64,000 nucleotides of DNA from Streptomyces tailanensis. Lineage in GTDB: Bacteria > Actinomycetota > Actinomycetes > Streptomycetales > Streptomycetaceae. Within the stretch, counting starts at the first letter, position 1. Each line of letters opens with the position of its first letter. Shown piece by piece: positions 8,854 through 19,200 of this stretch. The position numbers and the translations under genes are program-made. Where the stretch lies: NCBI RefSeq assembly GCF_008386495.1, contig NZ_VTHJ01000042.1, positions 22,504 to 86,503 on the forward strand. The letters run 5' to 3'. The notes beneath the pieces were generated by a model. The model ran no database searches. It worked only from the letters and a program-made list of their open reading frames with translations, and was not told where the DNA came from.

Positions 8854-9873
8854 ATGAATAGTGATTTGAACCAAGACCTCGACATCGACCTCGTGGTCGG
8901 TCTCGACGCCGGCGGCACCCGTACCCGTGCCGTCGTGGCGGACGCGCGGGCAGGTCGTCCACGGGGTGAGGGCATGGCCGGGCCGGGCAACGCCCTGACC
9001 GTCCCGGTTCCGGAGCTGACCGGTCACCTCGCCGAGGCGATCGGGCGGGCCGTGCCCGAGTCGCTGCGTGGCCGGGTGGTGGCGGTGGCGGGCGGGTTCG
9101 CGGGCGCGGCGCGCAGTCCTGCGGACGAGCCGGGCCGGGTTCGGGCGCGGGGCGCCCTCACCGCCGCGCTGGGCCGACTCGGTATCGCCCCGCGTTCGGT
9201 CGAGACCTACAGCGACATCGAGGCCGCGTTCGCCGGAGCGCCCGGTCACCCTGCCGACGGGCTCGCCCTGGTCGCCGGTACGGGTGCCGTCGCGGCTCGG
9301 ATCGCCGGCCGGGTGCTCGTCGCGACCTCCGGTGGCGACGGGTGGCTTCTCGGGGACGACGGGGGTGGGTTCTGGATCGGGCGTGGTGCGATACGTGCGG
9401 CGTTGCGGGCGGCGGATGGGCGGGGGCGGGGGACGGTGCTGGCGGCGATGGTCGGGCGGGCGCTGGAGCTGCCGGGCGACGTGCTTCCGCAGGAGGGGTA
9501 CGGCGATGGGGGCGACCTTCGCTGGACTGCGGCTCAGCGTGCCGCTTACCGGGCGTGCTTGCTTCCCGCCGTCATGGGGCGTCCGCCGACCGACCTCGCC
9601 GCGTATGCGCCGCTGGTCAGTCGGGCTGCCGAGGAGAAGGACGTGGTTGCCGAGGGGATTCTTCGGGAGGCGGCCGACGCTTTGGCCGACATGGTGGCTG
9701 CGCTGGCTCCCCGGGAGGGTGAGCCGCTTGTTGTCACCGGTGGGCTGCTTGCCCCTGGGGGGCCGCTGTTGACGCCTCTGAATGAGCGAATGGCTCATCT
9801 CGGGCTCGTGATTGCTCCGGTGGTCGATGGCTGCGATGGCGCTGTTGCCCTGGCTTGTGAGGGGCTTGATTAG
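8854..9873 (+). CDS. N-acetylglucosamine kinase-like protein (BadF/BadG/BcrA family)
   Basis: A 339-residue ASKHA-fold sugar kinase predicted to phosphorylate GlcNAc or a related amino sugar from imported or released glycans. The phosphate-1 loop VVGLDAGGTRTRAVV is near residues 13-27. The BadF-family motifs VAGTGAVAA and GGDGWLLGDDGGGFWIG follow near 145-180, and the adenosine loop is near VVTGGLL. Start ATG 8854 has no clear Shine-Dalgarno; GTG codons at the VVGLDAGG segment are possible alternatives. Codon use loosens in the second half (more GGG and TTG) compared with neighbours. A hairpin-bearing intergenic repeat follows the stop. Confidence 0.85.
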   Translation: MNSDLNQDLDIDLVVGLDAGGTRTRAVVADARAGRPRGEGMAGPGNALTVPVPELTGHLAEAIGRAVPESLRGRVVAVAGGFAGAARSPADEPGRVRARGALTAALGRLGIAPRSVETYSDIEAAFAGAPGHPADGLALVAGTGAVAARIAGRVLVATSGGDGWLLGDDGGGFWIGRGAIRAALRAADGRGRGTVLAAMVGRALELPGDVLPQEGYGDGGDLRWTAAQRAAYRACLLPAVMGRPPTDLAAYAPLVSRAAEEKDVVAEGILREAADALADMVAALAPREGEPLVVTGGLLAPGGPLLTPLNERMAHLGLVIAPVVDGCDGAVALACEGLD

Positions 9874-9897
9874 GTCGTAGTTCGGCTGCGGGCTTGT

Positions 9898-9945
9898 TGT
9901 GGCTGGTCGCGCAGTTCCCCGCGCCCCTATCGGGGCGCTGCAGTT
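9898..9945. repeat. Streptomyces-type GCGCAGTTCCCCGCGCCCC intergenic repeat with hairpin
   Basis: The string around GGTCGCGCAGTTCCCCGCGC followed by a GCGCCCC/GGGGCGC stem (9921-9927 and 9932-9938, loop TATC) is a motif I recognise as abundant between Streptomyces genes. Here it can serve as the terminator of the kinase gene. Confidence 0.7.
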
Positions 9946-9996
9946 GCCCCCAGTTCGAAGCGCCCCGCCCCTCACTACTCGAAGGACCTCGCCCCC

Positions 9997-12210
9997 GTGC
10001 CCACCACCCCCCTCTACCGCACCCCCACCGCCCCCCTCCCCACCCGCGTCGCCGACCTCCTCTCCCGTATGACCCTCCGTGAGAAAGTCGGCCAGCTCAA
10101 CCAGCGCATGTACGGCTGGGACGCCTACCGGCGCACCCCCGACGGCGGGTTCGAGCTCACCGAGGCCCTCTACGCCGAGACCGAGCGCTTCGCCGGGCTC
10201 GGGGCGCTGTACGGGCTGATGCGGGCCGATGCCTGGTCCGGTGTCGAGTACGGCACCGGACCCGATGCCGCGAGCAGTGCCGGACTCGCCGACATGGTGC
10301 AGCGGCATGTCGTCGAGCGCAGCCGGCTCGGCATTCCGGCACTGTTCGTCGAGGAGGTTCCGCACGGGCACATGGCACTCGACGGCACGGTTCTCCCCGT
10401 CAATCTGGCCGTCGGAGCCACCTGGGATCCCGACCTCTACGAGCGGGCCGCGGCCGACGCCGCCGCCGAACTCCGCGCCCGCGGTGGCCATGTGGCGCTC
10501 GTCTCCGCGCTGGACATCGTCAGGGACCCGCGCTGGGGCCGTACGGAGGAGTGCTTCGGTGAGGATCCGTACCTCGCGGGACGGCTCACCGAGGCGCTGG
10601 TCAGGGGGATGCAAGGGGAAGGGGAGCGGTTCGCCGCCGACAAGGCCGCCGTCGTCCTCAAGCACTTCGCCGGGCAGGGCGCCACCGTCGGCGGCCGCAA
10701 CTCCGCCGAGTCCGAACTCGGCCCGCGCGAACTGCACGAGATCCATCTCCCCGCCGCCCGCGCCGGGTTCCGTGCCGGGGCCGCCGCCGTCATGGCCGCG
10801 TACAACGAGGTCGACGGACTGCCCTGCTCCGGCAATCGCGCCTTGCTCACGGGGCTCCTGCGCGACAGTTGGGGGTTCGAGGGGCTGGTGATGGCCGACG
10901 GTCTCGCCGTGGACCGGCTGGCACGTATCACTGGCGACAAGGTCTCCGCCGGCGCCCTCGCTCTCAACTCCGGTGTCGATCTGAGCCTGTGGGACGAAGG
11001 CTTCACCCATCTGGAGGAGGCGGTCGAGCGGGGGCTGGTGAGCGAGGAGGCGCTCGATGCCGCGGTCGGACGGGTGCTGCGGCTCAAGTTCCGCCTCGGG
11101 CTGTTCGAGGAGCACAGTTCGGTGACATCGCCGCCATCGGGCTACGGCCGAGAGGTGAGCACCGCCCTCGCCCGAGCCGCCGTCACCCTCCTCCGCGACG
11201 ACGGCGGCATCCTGCCCATCCCGGCGACCGTCTCCCGTATCGCCGTCCTCGGTCCGCAAGCCGCCACCGTCGCCCACCAGTCGGGTGACTACACCGCCCC
11301 GCAGCGCCCCGGCACCGGCGCGAGCGTGCTCGACGGGCTGCGGCGGCTCGCCCCGCCAGGCACCGAGATCCGCCACGTCCGGGGCTGCGCCCTCACCGGC
11401 GGCGACCTCTCCGGCATCCCCGAGGCGGTCGCCGAGGTCGCCGCCTCCGACCTGGCCGTGCTGGTACTGGGCGGCAGCAGCGCCCGTACACCCGACACGG
11501 AGTTCGACGCCAACGGGGCCGCGCTCACGGCCGTGTCCGAGATGACCTGCGGCGAGGGCGTCGACCTGGCCGGGCTGCGGCTCGGTGCCGCCCAGTACGC
11601 CCTCCTGGACGCCGCCGTGGCGACGGGCACGCCGACGGCGGTCGTCCTGGTCCAGGGCCGCCCGCACGTCGTCCCCGACCGGGAGGCCGCACTACTCACC
11701 GCCTGGTATCCGGGGCCGTGGGGCGGCGACGCGATAGCCGAGGTGCTGCTGGGGCTCGCGGAGCCGACCGGACGGCTTCCGGTCTCCGTGCCGCGCTCCG
11801 TGGCCCAACTCCCTATCTACTACAACCACAAGGACACCGAGTACGGCGGCTACGTGGACGAGAGCGCCGAGCCCCTCTACTCCTTCGGGCACGGGCTGTC
11901 GTACACGAGCTTCGAGTACGGCACGCCACGCCTGTCCGGACGTACCGTCGAGGTCGACGTCACCAACACCGGGAAACGACACGGGCGTACGGTCATCCAG
12001 GTGTATCTCCGCCGACTGCTCACCTCCGCATGGCCGCGCACCCTCGAACTGGCCGCGTTCGAGGGTGTCGGCCTCGCGCCGGGCGAGCGCCGCACGGTCT
12101 GCCTGGCGTTCGAAGTGCCCCTCGGGGTGAGCACCGCCGAGATCCGTGTCGCCGAGTCGTCCCGGGCGGCGCTCACCGCCGTACCCGTCGTCCTGGACCT
12201 CAGAGCTTGA
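9997..12210 (+). CDS. GH3 beta-glucosidase-like hydrolase
   Basis: A 737-residue multidomain GH3 enzyme predicted to remove beta-linked sugars (glucose, xylose or similar) from oligosaccharides. The N-terminal barrel carries the conserved KHFAGQGA and AYNEVDGLPCSGN segments and the nucleophile Asp in GLVMADG near residue 300. The alpha/beta sandwich follows at about 400-600 and a fibronectin III-like domain closes the protein (about 640-730). No signal peptide is visible, so it probably acts on imported oligosaccharides. Start is GTG at 9997 with GAAGGA upstream. The last 11 nt overlap the convergent permease gene. It lies directly beside the sugar importer that may feed it. Confidence 0.88.
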   Translation: MPTTPLYRTPTAPLPTRVADLLSRMTLREKVGQLNQRMYGWDAYRRTPDGGFELTEALYAETERFAGLGALYGLMRADAWSGVEYGTGPDAASSAGLADMVQRHVVERSRLGIPALFVEEVPHGHMALDGTVLPVNLAVGATWDPDLYERAAADAAAELRARGGHVALVSALDIVRDPRWGRTEECFGEDPYLAGRLTEALVRGMQGEGERFAADKAAVVLKHFAGQGATVGGRNSAESELGPRELHEIHLPAARAGFRAGAAAVMAAYNEVDGLPCSGNRALLTGLLRDSWGFEGLVMADGLAVDRLARITGDKVSAGALALNSGVDLSLWDEGFTHLEEAVERGLVSEEALDAAVGRVLRLKFRLGLFEEHSSVTSPPSGYGREVSTALARAAVTLLRDDGGILPIPATVSRIAVLGPQAATVAHQSGDYTAPQRPGTGASVLDGLRRLAPPGTEIRHVRGCALTGGDLSGIPEAVAEVAASDLAVLVLGGSSARTPDTEFDANGAALTAVSEMTCGEGVDLAGLRLGAAQYALLDAAVATGTPTAVVLVQGRPHVVPDREAALLTAWYPGPWGGDAIAEVLLGLAEPTGRLPVSVPRSVAQLPIYYNHKDTEYGGYVDESAEPLYSFGHGLSYTSFEYGTPRLSGRTVEVDVTNTGKRHGRTVIQVYLRRLLTSAWPRTLELAAFEGVGLAPGERRTVCLAFEVPLGVSTAEIRVAESSRAALTAVPVVLDLRA

Positions 12211-13075
12211 CGGCCCCTGACGAGACGCCCTTGTAGAACCACCGCTGCGTGATCACGAACAGGACCAGTACCGGGATCACGGAGATCACCGAGCCCGCCA
12301 TCACCAGCCGCTGGTCGTAGCCGAAGGACGAGGACTGCAGGCGGGCGAGGCCCAGTGTCAGCGTGAAGTGGTCCTCGGTGCGCAGCACGATCAGCGGCCA
12401 CAGGAAGTCGTCCCAGGCGCTGATAAAGGTGTTGATCGTGACGACGAGGATGGCTCCCCACGCGGACGGCAGATACAGATAGCGGAATCTCTTCCACTCG
12501 CCCGCGCCGTCCAGCATCGCCGCGTCCTCGATCTCGCGCGGGACGGCGAGGAACGCGGCCCGCATGATGAGGACGTTGATGGCGGCGACGAAGCCGGGCA
12601 GCCAGACACCGGCCAGGTTGTCGACCAGGCCCAGGTCGCGGATGCTCAGGAACAGCGACACCATGATCGACTCGAAGGGGAACATCATGGACGCCATCAG
12701 CAGCACCCACACCAGCTTCCGGCCCCGCCAGGAGGGCTTGGAGAGCATGTAGCCGGCGAGGGTGGAGAAGAGCAGCTGGCTGCCGACCGACAGAACGACG
12801 ACGATCGTGCTGTTGCGGATGTACGTCCACACCGGGACCTGGTCGAACACCTGCCGGTAGGCGTTCAGGGTCGGCTCCCGGGGGATCAGTGAGGCCCTCG
12901 CGCCGAACACGTCCTCGCCGACGCCCTTCAGGGACGACAGCAGCTGCCAGACGAGCGGGCCGATGGTGATGCCGAGGATGAACAGCAACAGCAGGTAGCG
13001 CACGATGAGTTCGCGGGGGCGGCCGTAGTCGCGCCAGCGGGGCACGAACCGGCGTTTGGCGACAGCCGTCGTCAT
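12200..13075 (-). CDS. Sugar ABC transporter permease (MalG-like, CUT1)
   Basis: A 291-residue inner-membrane permease with about six transmembrane segments. It has the cytoplasmic EAA-type loop that contacts the ATPase (around EIEDAAMLDGAGEWKRFRYL) and the family-typical C-terminal GAVKL. It forms the import channel with the MalF-like partner, whose stop overlaps its ATG by 4 nt (ATGA at 13072-13075). No ATP-binding subunit is encoded nearby; in Streptomyces a shared ATPase such as MsiK usually supplies this, which is knowledge of the family rather than seen here. It is the last gene of a three-gene importer operon. Confidence 0.93.
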   Translation of the reverse strand: MTTAVAKRRFVPRWRDYGRPRELIVRYLLLLFILGITIGPLVWQLLSSLKGVGEDVFGARASLIPREPTLNAYRQVFDQVPVWTYIRNSTIVVVLSVGSQLLFSTLAGYMLSKPSWRGRKLVWVLLMASMMFPFESIMVSLFLSIRDLGLVDNLAGVWLPGFVAAINVLIMRAAFLAVPREIEDAAMLDGAGEWKRFRYLYLPSAWGAILVVTINTFISAWDDFLWPLIVLRTEDHFTLTLGLARLQSSSFGYDQRLVMAGSVISVIPVLVLFVITQRWFYKGVSSGAVKL

Positions 13076-14088
13076 GCCTCGTCCTCCTTCGTCAGCCGCT
13101 GTGCGAGCAGCGTGAGGCCCAGGGTGAGTACGAAGAGGGCGACGCTGACCGCCGAGCCGTAGCCGGCGTTGCCGGTGAGCGGGTCGAGGGCGACGTCCCG
13201 GATGTAGAAGGGGAGGGTGCGGTCGGCGCCGCCGGGGCCGCCGGTGGCACCGCCGAGCATGTAGATCTCGGTGAAGACGCGGAGCGAACCGATGCCGGTG
13301 AGGGTGCCGACCAACAGCATCGACGTACGTACGCCGGGCATGGTGACGTGCCAGAAGCGGCGAATCGCGCCCGCGCCGTCCACCGCGGCCGCCTCGTGCA
13401 GCTCCTTCGGGACGTTTCCGAGCGCGGCCAGGTAGAAGATCATGTACCAGCCGAGGCCCTTCCACAGCGTCAGGCCCATCGCGGAGAACAGGATCAGCCA
13501 GGAGTCGGAGAGGAAGGGGATGGCCTCGCGGATGATGTGGGCCTTCTGCAGCCACGTGTTGACCAGGCCCTGGTCGCTCAGCAGCCACTGCCAGCTCAGG
13601 CCCACGACAACGCTGGAGGCGAGGACCGGCGTGTAGAAGGCGGAGCGGAAGAAGCCGATGCCGGGGAGGTTCTTCTCCACCAGTACGGCCAGCACCAGCG
13701 GCAGCAGCACCATCAGCGGGACCACGATCAGCGCGTACAGCACGCTGTTGCGGGTGGCGAGCCAGAAGTCGGAGTCGCCCAGCAACCGTGTGTAGTTGTC
13801 CAGGCCCACGAAGGACGCGGCACCGCCGAGCGGTTTGGCGTCGGTGAAGGACAGCAGCAGCGTGTTGAGGAACGGGTAGACGCCGAAGACGGTGACGCCG
13901 ATGATCGCCGGTGCCATCCACAGCCAGGGCAGCCACCAGCGGCGGTAGAGCGCGGCGCCGCCCGCGTCGGCGGTGGGTCCGGGCTTGATGGCCCGGAGCA
14001 GGCGGCGCCGGCCGTTCGGTTCCCCGGGGCGGGGGCCGCGGGGAACCGCGACCCCCGATTCCTTGGTGGGGGAGGAGAGGGTGGTCAT
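13072..14088 (-). CDS. Sugar ABC transporter permease (MalF-like, CUT1)
   Basis: A 338-residue permease with a long hydrophilic N-terminus and six predicted membrane spans. The first is WWLPWLWMAPAIIGVTVFG near residues 47-65. The EAA loop is around ELHEAAAVDGAGAIRRFWHV. It pairs with the downstream MalG-like permease in uptake of an oligosaccharide captured by the lipoprotein encoded 2 bp upstream. The gene order binding protein, MalF, MalG is the usual one. Substrate is inferred from the adjacent alpha-mannosidase and hexosaminidase genes, not from the permease itself. Confidence 0.93.
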   Translation of the reverse strand: MTTLSSPTKESGVAVPRGPRPGEPNGRRRLLRAIKPGPTADAGGAALYRRWWLPWLWMAPAIIGVTVFGVYPFLNTLLLSFTDAKPLGGAASFVGLDNYTRLLGDSDFWLATRNSVLYALIVVPLMVLLPLVLAVLVEKNLPGIGFFRSAFYTPVLASSVVVGLSWQWLLSDQGLVNTWLQKAHIIREAIPFLSDSWLILFSAMGLTLWKGLGWYMIFYLAALGNVPKELHEAAAVDGAGAIRRFWHVTMPGVRTSMLLVGTLTGIGSLRVFTEIYMLGGATGGPGGADRTLPFYIRDVALDPLTGNAGYGSAVSVALFVLTLGLTLLAQRLTKEDEA

Positions 14089-14090
14089 GC

Positions 14091-15464
14091 TCAGCTGCCC
14101 TGCTCGATCAGCTCGTTGGCCTTCTTCTGGGCCTCGTCGAGGGCGTCCTGGGCGCTCTTCTTGCCCTGCATGGCCAACTGGATCTGGGCCGAGATGGCGT
14201 TCAACCCCCCAGGTGTGAGGGCGATTTCGTCGGCCGTGGCGGTCTTGCGGTCACTGGCCACGATCTTGCGGGCCTCGGCGAAGGGATCACTGCCCTCGAC
14301 CGACTGGAAGAACGGGTCGTTCAGGGACTCCGTGGTGGAGGGAAAGATGACCACGTTCGGGTCCTTCGCCCACTCCAGCTGGTTCTCGGCGTTGGTCAGG
14401 AACTGTGCGAAGGACAGCGCGGTCGTGGCGTTCTTGCTGGTGGAGGCGACACCGATGTACTGCGGGGCGCCGACGGTGTGGCCCAGGTCGTCCAGCATGA
14501 AGCGGGCGACACCCGTCTCCTTGTAGACGCTCGGGTTGTTCTGCTGGATGAAGCGCAGGAAGTTGGGGTTCGTCGGGCCGTAGACCAGCTTGCCCTGGCC
14601 GTAGACGTTGGCCGGGTCCTGGGTGGAGGAGAGCGAGTCCCTGGGCATGCCCCCGGCCTTGTAGAGCTTCGTCATGGCCTCGACCCACTGCACGGTCTTC
14701 GGGTCGTCGGCGAAGGTGAACTTCTTGCCGTCGGCGGACAGGATCTGGATGTTCATCTGCTGCCAGTCGGCCGGGATGCGATGCTGCGGGTTGGCGAGGA
14801 ACGCGTAGTACTCGCCGTCCGAGGCCTCGGCTATCTTCTGGGCGTCCTCGAACAGACCGAGCACGGTCGTCGGAGGTTTGGCCGGATCCAGGCCCGCCTT
14901 CTTCATCAGCTCGGTGTTGAAGGTCTGCACGATTCCGCCGGAGTACCAGGGCAGCACACTGTGCACCTCGGTGCCGTCGGCCTCGGCGTACGTGCTCGAC
15001 TTCCACATCGCCGGAGTGAACGGCTTCCCCGAGTCCGGGGCCTTCTCGTCCAGATTGAGCAGATAACCGCTCTTGGTCAGCGCGATCGCCGTGTTGACGT
15101 TGATGTTCACCACGTCCGGCAACGTGCAGCCCTGCGCGTCCGCGACCAGCCGCTGGGTGAACGTGGCGTCGCCCGGGTCGTCGACCCACTTGACGTTTGT
15201 GTCGGGGTGAGCCTTCTCGAAGGCCTCGATGACACCGTCGAAGTAGCCGCTGAAGTCCTTCTTCAAGTTGGTGGTCTGGAAGGTGATGCTGCCCTTCACC
15301 TCGCCGGTGAGCTCGCCGGACCCGACGTTGCCCTTGTCCACCTCGCAGCCGCCCGCCGTGGCGGAACCGTCGTCGGACCCGCCGCCGGACAGGCCACAGC
15401 CGGCGGCCGTCAGCGACAGAACGACGAGACAGGCCAGGGAGCCGGACAGTCTTCTCACACACAT
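14091..15464 (-). CDS. Extracellular sugar-binding lipoprotein
   Basis: A 457-residue solute-binding protein of the CUT1 ABC importer. The N-terminus has RR residues, a hydrophobic core and a lipobox ending LTAAGC near residue 23, so it is probably exported and lipid-anchored. The mature part follows the family-1 binding-protein pattern (GSITFQTTNLKKDFSGYFDGVIEAF cited only by position, residues about 57-80). Start ATG 15464 has AGGAGG seven bases upstream. It opens the importer operon, and its upstream region holds a candidate regulator site (D). Bound sugar unknown; a mannose- or GlcNAc-containing oligosaccharide is likely from context. Confidence 0.92.
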   Translation of the reverse strand: MCVRRLSGSLACLVVLSLTAAGCGLSGGGSDDGSATAGGCEVDKGNVGSGELTGEVKGSITFQTTNLKKDFSGYFDGVIEAFEKAHPDTNVKWVDDPGDATFTQRLVADAQGCTLPDVVNINVNTAIALTKSGYLLNLDEKAPDSGKPFTPAMWKSSTYAEADGTEVHSVLPWYSGGIVQTFNTELMKKAGLDPAKPPTTVLGLFEDAQKIAEASDGEYYAFLANPQHRIPADWQQMNIQILSADGKKFTFADDPKTVQWVEAMTKLYKAGGMPRDSLSSTQDPANVYGQGKLVYGPTNPNFLRFIQQNNPSVYKETGVARFMLDDLGHTVGAPQYIGVASTSKNATTALSFAQFLTNAENQLEWAKDPNVVIFPSTTESLNDPFFQSVEGSDPFAEARKIVASDRKTATADEIALTPGGLNAISAQIQLAMQGKKSAQDALDEAQKKANELIEQGS

Positions 15465-15490
15465 GGGGTGTCCTCCTGCGACCAGTTGTT

Positions 15491-15510
15491 GGATCAAATC
15501 ACCAACTTGG
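15491..15510. promoter_or_regulatory. Candidate operator (site D) upstream of the binding-protein gene
   Basis: GGATCAAATCACCAACTTGG lies 27-46 bp before the ATG of the binding-protein gene and resembles the other proposed RpiR-type sites (core ATCAA and CACCA). Visual match only. Confidence 0.35.
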
Positions 15511-15612
15511 ACTCCGAATGATGAAAAGGTGGACCAGAATTCATCGGAGGTCAATGGGTCTTCGTGTTGCGTTTGGGTTCCGTATGCGAGACCGCGACAT
15601 GGGACATGCGGC

Positions 15613-16239
15613 TCAGTGCCGGTGCTCGTGGTCCGGATGCGTCGGATCGCCGGGGTGCTCGTGCCCATGGGCGTACACGACGTCGGCGCGAGCGGCGTCC
15701 AGCCAGTCGAAGAAGGCCCGACGGCCCATTCCCCGCCGCAACTCCCGCGCCACGTCGCCCCGCACCCGCTCGTACGGCAGGAAGTCGTCCGGCACCGCCC
15801 CGCCGTAGGGGTCGACACCGCGTCGTAGCGCGTCCTGGGTGAGACAACGGTCGAGGTTGCGCTCGTAGTAGTCCCGCACGGCGTCCTCCGGGACCCGCTG
15901 TTCGGCCTCCAGTGCCGCCAGCAGGGTGCGCGCGGCCGGGGAGTGCGCGAGCGCGACGGCGACGATGCTGCCGAGATCGGCGACATCGGTCCCCGCCACG
16001 TCGAGCACCCGCGCCGGGGACACCTCCTCCGGCGGCGCCAGCCCCCGCTCCGCACAGGCCCGCCGAGCCAGTTCATCGACGACCACGACCTGTGTCGCCC
16101 ACCGCCTGCGCTGCCGCTCGGCCCGCGCGAACGCATCCGGCCGCGTCTCCCGGTCCCGCGCCGGTACGGCGTCCAGCACGGCGTCGACGCGTTTCCTCGG
16201 GAGGGCCTCACCGGCTACGACGGCGGCGTACTCGCTCAT
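15613..16239 (-). CDS. Small SurA/PpiC-N-like protein with His-rich tail
   Basis: A 208-residue protein whose middle (VPEDAVRDYYERNLDRC) resembles the N-terminal chaperone part of SurA/PpiC peptidyl-prolyl isomerases. It lacks the parvulin catalytic domain. It ends in a His/Asp-rich tail (HGHEHPGDPTHPDHEHRH) with eight or so possible metal ligands. Homologues are sometimes misnamed malonyl-CoA-ACP transacylase; nothing here supports that. Its ATG overlaps the stop of the GH38 gene by 4 nt, so it is made together with the mannosidase and could assist its metal loading or folding (GH38 enzymes need zinc). That role is a guess. Confidence 0.7.
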   Translation of the reverse strand: MSEYAAVVAGEALPRKRVDAVLDAVPARDRETRPDAFARAERQRRRWATQVVVVDELARRACAERGLAPPEEVSPARVLDVAGTDVADLGSIVAVALAHSPAARTLLAALEAEQRVPEDAVRDYYERNLDRCLTQDALRRGVDPYGGAVPDDFLPYERVRGDVARELRRGMGRRAFFDWLDAARADVVYAHGHEHPGDPTHPDHEHRH

Positions 16240-19200
16240 GGCGTCACCTCCAGCACGACCGCCTCGGTGTAGGCCACACAGGCGTGCCAACCCACCTTCG
16301 CCATCAGCCAGTACGACCCCGGCGGCACCGCCGAGCCGTCCACCTCCAGCGCGCACTCCAGCGACTCCCCGGCCGCCACGGTGAACCCCTGGCAGCCCGG
16401 CGCGACCCCGGCCCAGGTGCCCCACGACGACACGGCCCACAGGGTGCCGTCGACGGGCCCCCGGGTGGTGTTCCGCAGCTTCACCAGGACCCGCGTCCGC
16501 TCTCCCCGGCGCACGGAGACCCGCTCCACACCCAGCGAGGTCACCAGGCTCGGCCCGGTGCGCCCGTCCGGTTCGCCCTCCGGCACGGTCCCCGGCACAT
16601 CCAGCGCCACGACGTCCTCGTACGTCTGCCCGCCGTACGTCAGCCGCGCGGCAAGCCGGTGCCGTCCGGGTGCCGCGTCCGGTGGGGGCGTCACCGTGAT
16701 GTCGGTGAGGGTGAAGCCGCCGGGGCCGAGAGCGTACGGCAGTTCGGCCGGCTCCGTGGACCAGCCGGGCGGCACGTCCAGCTGGACCGTGCCGGAGACG
16801 GGCGCGTCGGTCAGCTCCGAGGAGACCCGGACGGTGGCGGTCACGGGCCCGGGGACGGTGAGCGCGGACGGTGAGACGTACACGGCCACCGGCATGTTGC
16901 CGCGCGGCGCGGGTCCGGAGTTGTGCAGCCAGTAGCGGGTGTGGACCGGCTGGGCGGGTTCGTGGGCGGCGATTCCCGGACCATCGGCCGGCCGTGCGTC
17001 CTGCGGGGTGGTCAGCACGGTGGCGACCTCGAAGCCGGTCAGGCCGATGTCCACACCGCCGTCCGGGCTCAGTGCCTCCCCGGGCTTCTCCAGTACGTCC
17101 GCCCGCGCCGCGTCCGCCCAGGCCAGCGGCCCGGTCACCCGCGCCCGCACTGGTCGCCCGTCCACCTCGTGCAGCCGTACGACGACGCCCTCGGCCGGGT
17201 CCACGGGCGCGGACCCACCCCCGGCGAGCGGCGAACCGGCCGGTTTGAGGGCGTCGAGCAGTACGCGTCCCTCGGGCTCCAGCGCCAACAGGGTGGCCGT
17301 GCGCGGCAGTTCGGCGGCTTCCTCGGCGGCGGGGCGCAGCCGGGCGGTGAGCGGATGGTTGAAGGCATGCCCGGCCTGGGGCAGCCGCAGCTCGCGCCAG
17401 TCGCCCTCGCCCGCGACGACGGCGTACTTGAACGTGTGCGACCAGCGCTGGAGTTGGAAGCCCGAGCCGTCGGGGGCGGCGCGGCGCGGCGGGTCGACCC
17501 AGATGCCGGAGGGCCAGCCGGTGCAGGACCGCATCAGGGACATGTAGAGGTCGCCGGAGGAGGTGACCACGCAGCCGGGCGTGCCCCGGTTGAGGATCGC
17601 GAAGCCGCGCCCGTCCCAGGCGTCGCCCGGCGGCAGCGCCTCGCCGCCGCCCGCCGCCGTGGCCCGTACGGTCGCGTCGCCGAGGTCGGCGATGAGCGCG
17701 TCGACGGCCTTGGCGTCGTCCTCGGGGCCGGCGCCCGCGACCACCAGCAGCGGCAGCCGTTCGAGGTCGCGCAGATCGGCGCCCGGCACCCACTCCTCGC
17801 GCAGACTCGCGCGGGGCGCTACCCACACCGCCGCGACACCGTCCTCGGCCAGTTGCCGACGCAGTTCGCGTGCCGCTGCCGGGTCCCAGCCGAGGGCCTC
17901 GGCGACCACTGGGTTGCGGTCTGGGCCGCCGACGGCGATCCGGATGTCGGGCAGGTTGGAGTCGACCTCCAGGTCGCCGTAGCGCGGACCGCCCGCGATG
18001 GTCGATGTCGCCGTGACACCGGCCCGCACCAGGGCGGCGGCGAGGGGCGTGCCCAGCTCACCGGCGGCGTCCCAGTCGGCGTGGATCAGCTCGGCGACTC
18101 CGATCGACCGGTGGCCGAGGAGCCGGCCGGTGTCGTCGTGCACGGCGACCCGGGCCGTGGAGCCCAGCCCGAACCAGGTGTTGGCCGGGTTGTCGAGCGT
18201 CCACGGGAACCGCTCGCTGTCCACCTCCACGAACCCGAAACCGCGCCCGATCACCGCGTCGGCCACCTCGTGCACCGGCAGCCCGCCGCGCACGTCCGAC
18301 GGCCAGCGCACCCGGATCAGCCGGTCGGCGCCGTCGTACCCGTCGATGGTCGTGGATACGTCGAGCCGGTCGACGCCCGCCCACAGCGTCAGCCGCTGGG
18401 TGTAGGTGAACAGCCCCAGATCGGCGCGGACGGTGATACGGGAGCCGGCGGGGGAGTACTCGACATCGATGTCAGCGGTGACGTCCCGGCTGCGGGCGGC
18501 CGTCGTGCCGGTCGGCGTGAGGTGCCAGGGTCCCTCGCCGAAGCGGGGGTGGCGCGGATACTCCTCCTGCACGACGAGTTCATTGCCGATGTCCCCGGCG
18601 CGCAGCAGCTCCCGGCCGCCCTCGGCGAGGGCGCGCAGGCTGCTGACGCCGCCGCCGCGCGCGGGGTCGACGGTGACCTCGTAGTACTCGTTGCGGATCG
18701 TGGTGCTCTCGCCCGGCGCCCACTCGGGCACCGGACCCTCGGCCAGGGAGAGGGCTTTGAGGCCCATACCGGGTACGTCCGGGACCACTACCTTCAGCTC
18801 GCCGTCCTCGCGTACGGCGGGCAGGGGCAGTCCGGTGAGATCGAGTGGGACGAGCCCGGGGTCGTCGACCGTGAGCACGTCCCGCCGCTGCCAGGTCGCG
18901 GAGTTGAACACGACCAGGTCGGGCGCACCGCCGGGCAGTGGGGCGACCCGGCGGGCGAGGGCGTCGGTGGCGTCGGCGTGCACGGTGCGGGCCAGGTCGT
19001 ACAACTCCCGCCAGCCGGTGAGCAGATCGATGTAGACCTGGTCCGACTCCGAGCCGGTGATGGCATCGTGGTGGGCGCCGTAGATCAGCTGCCGCCAGGC
19101 CTTGTCCAGGGCCGCGTCGGGATAGGGATGCCCGGTGGTGAGGGAGGCGAGGGTCGCCCAGGCCTCGGCGTCGGCGAGCAGCGTCTCGCCGTACCGCTGG

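Noticed and set aside
8846..11667. Long minus-strand open frame of about 900 codons opposite the kinase and GH3 genes
   Set aside because: Both opposite genes have clear catalytic motifs and third-position GC bias. The minus frame has no recognisable domain.
15613..16239. Malonyl-CoA-ACP transacylase identity for the His-rich protein
   Set aside because: It has no GHSxG nucleophile motif, and length and pattern do not fit. The resemblance is to SurA/PpiC N-domains.
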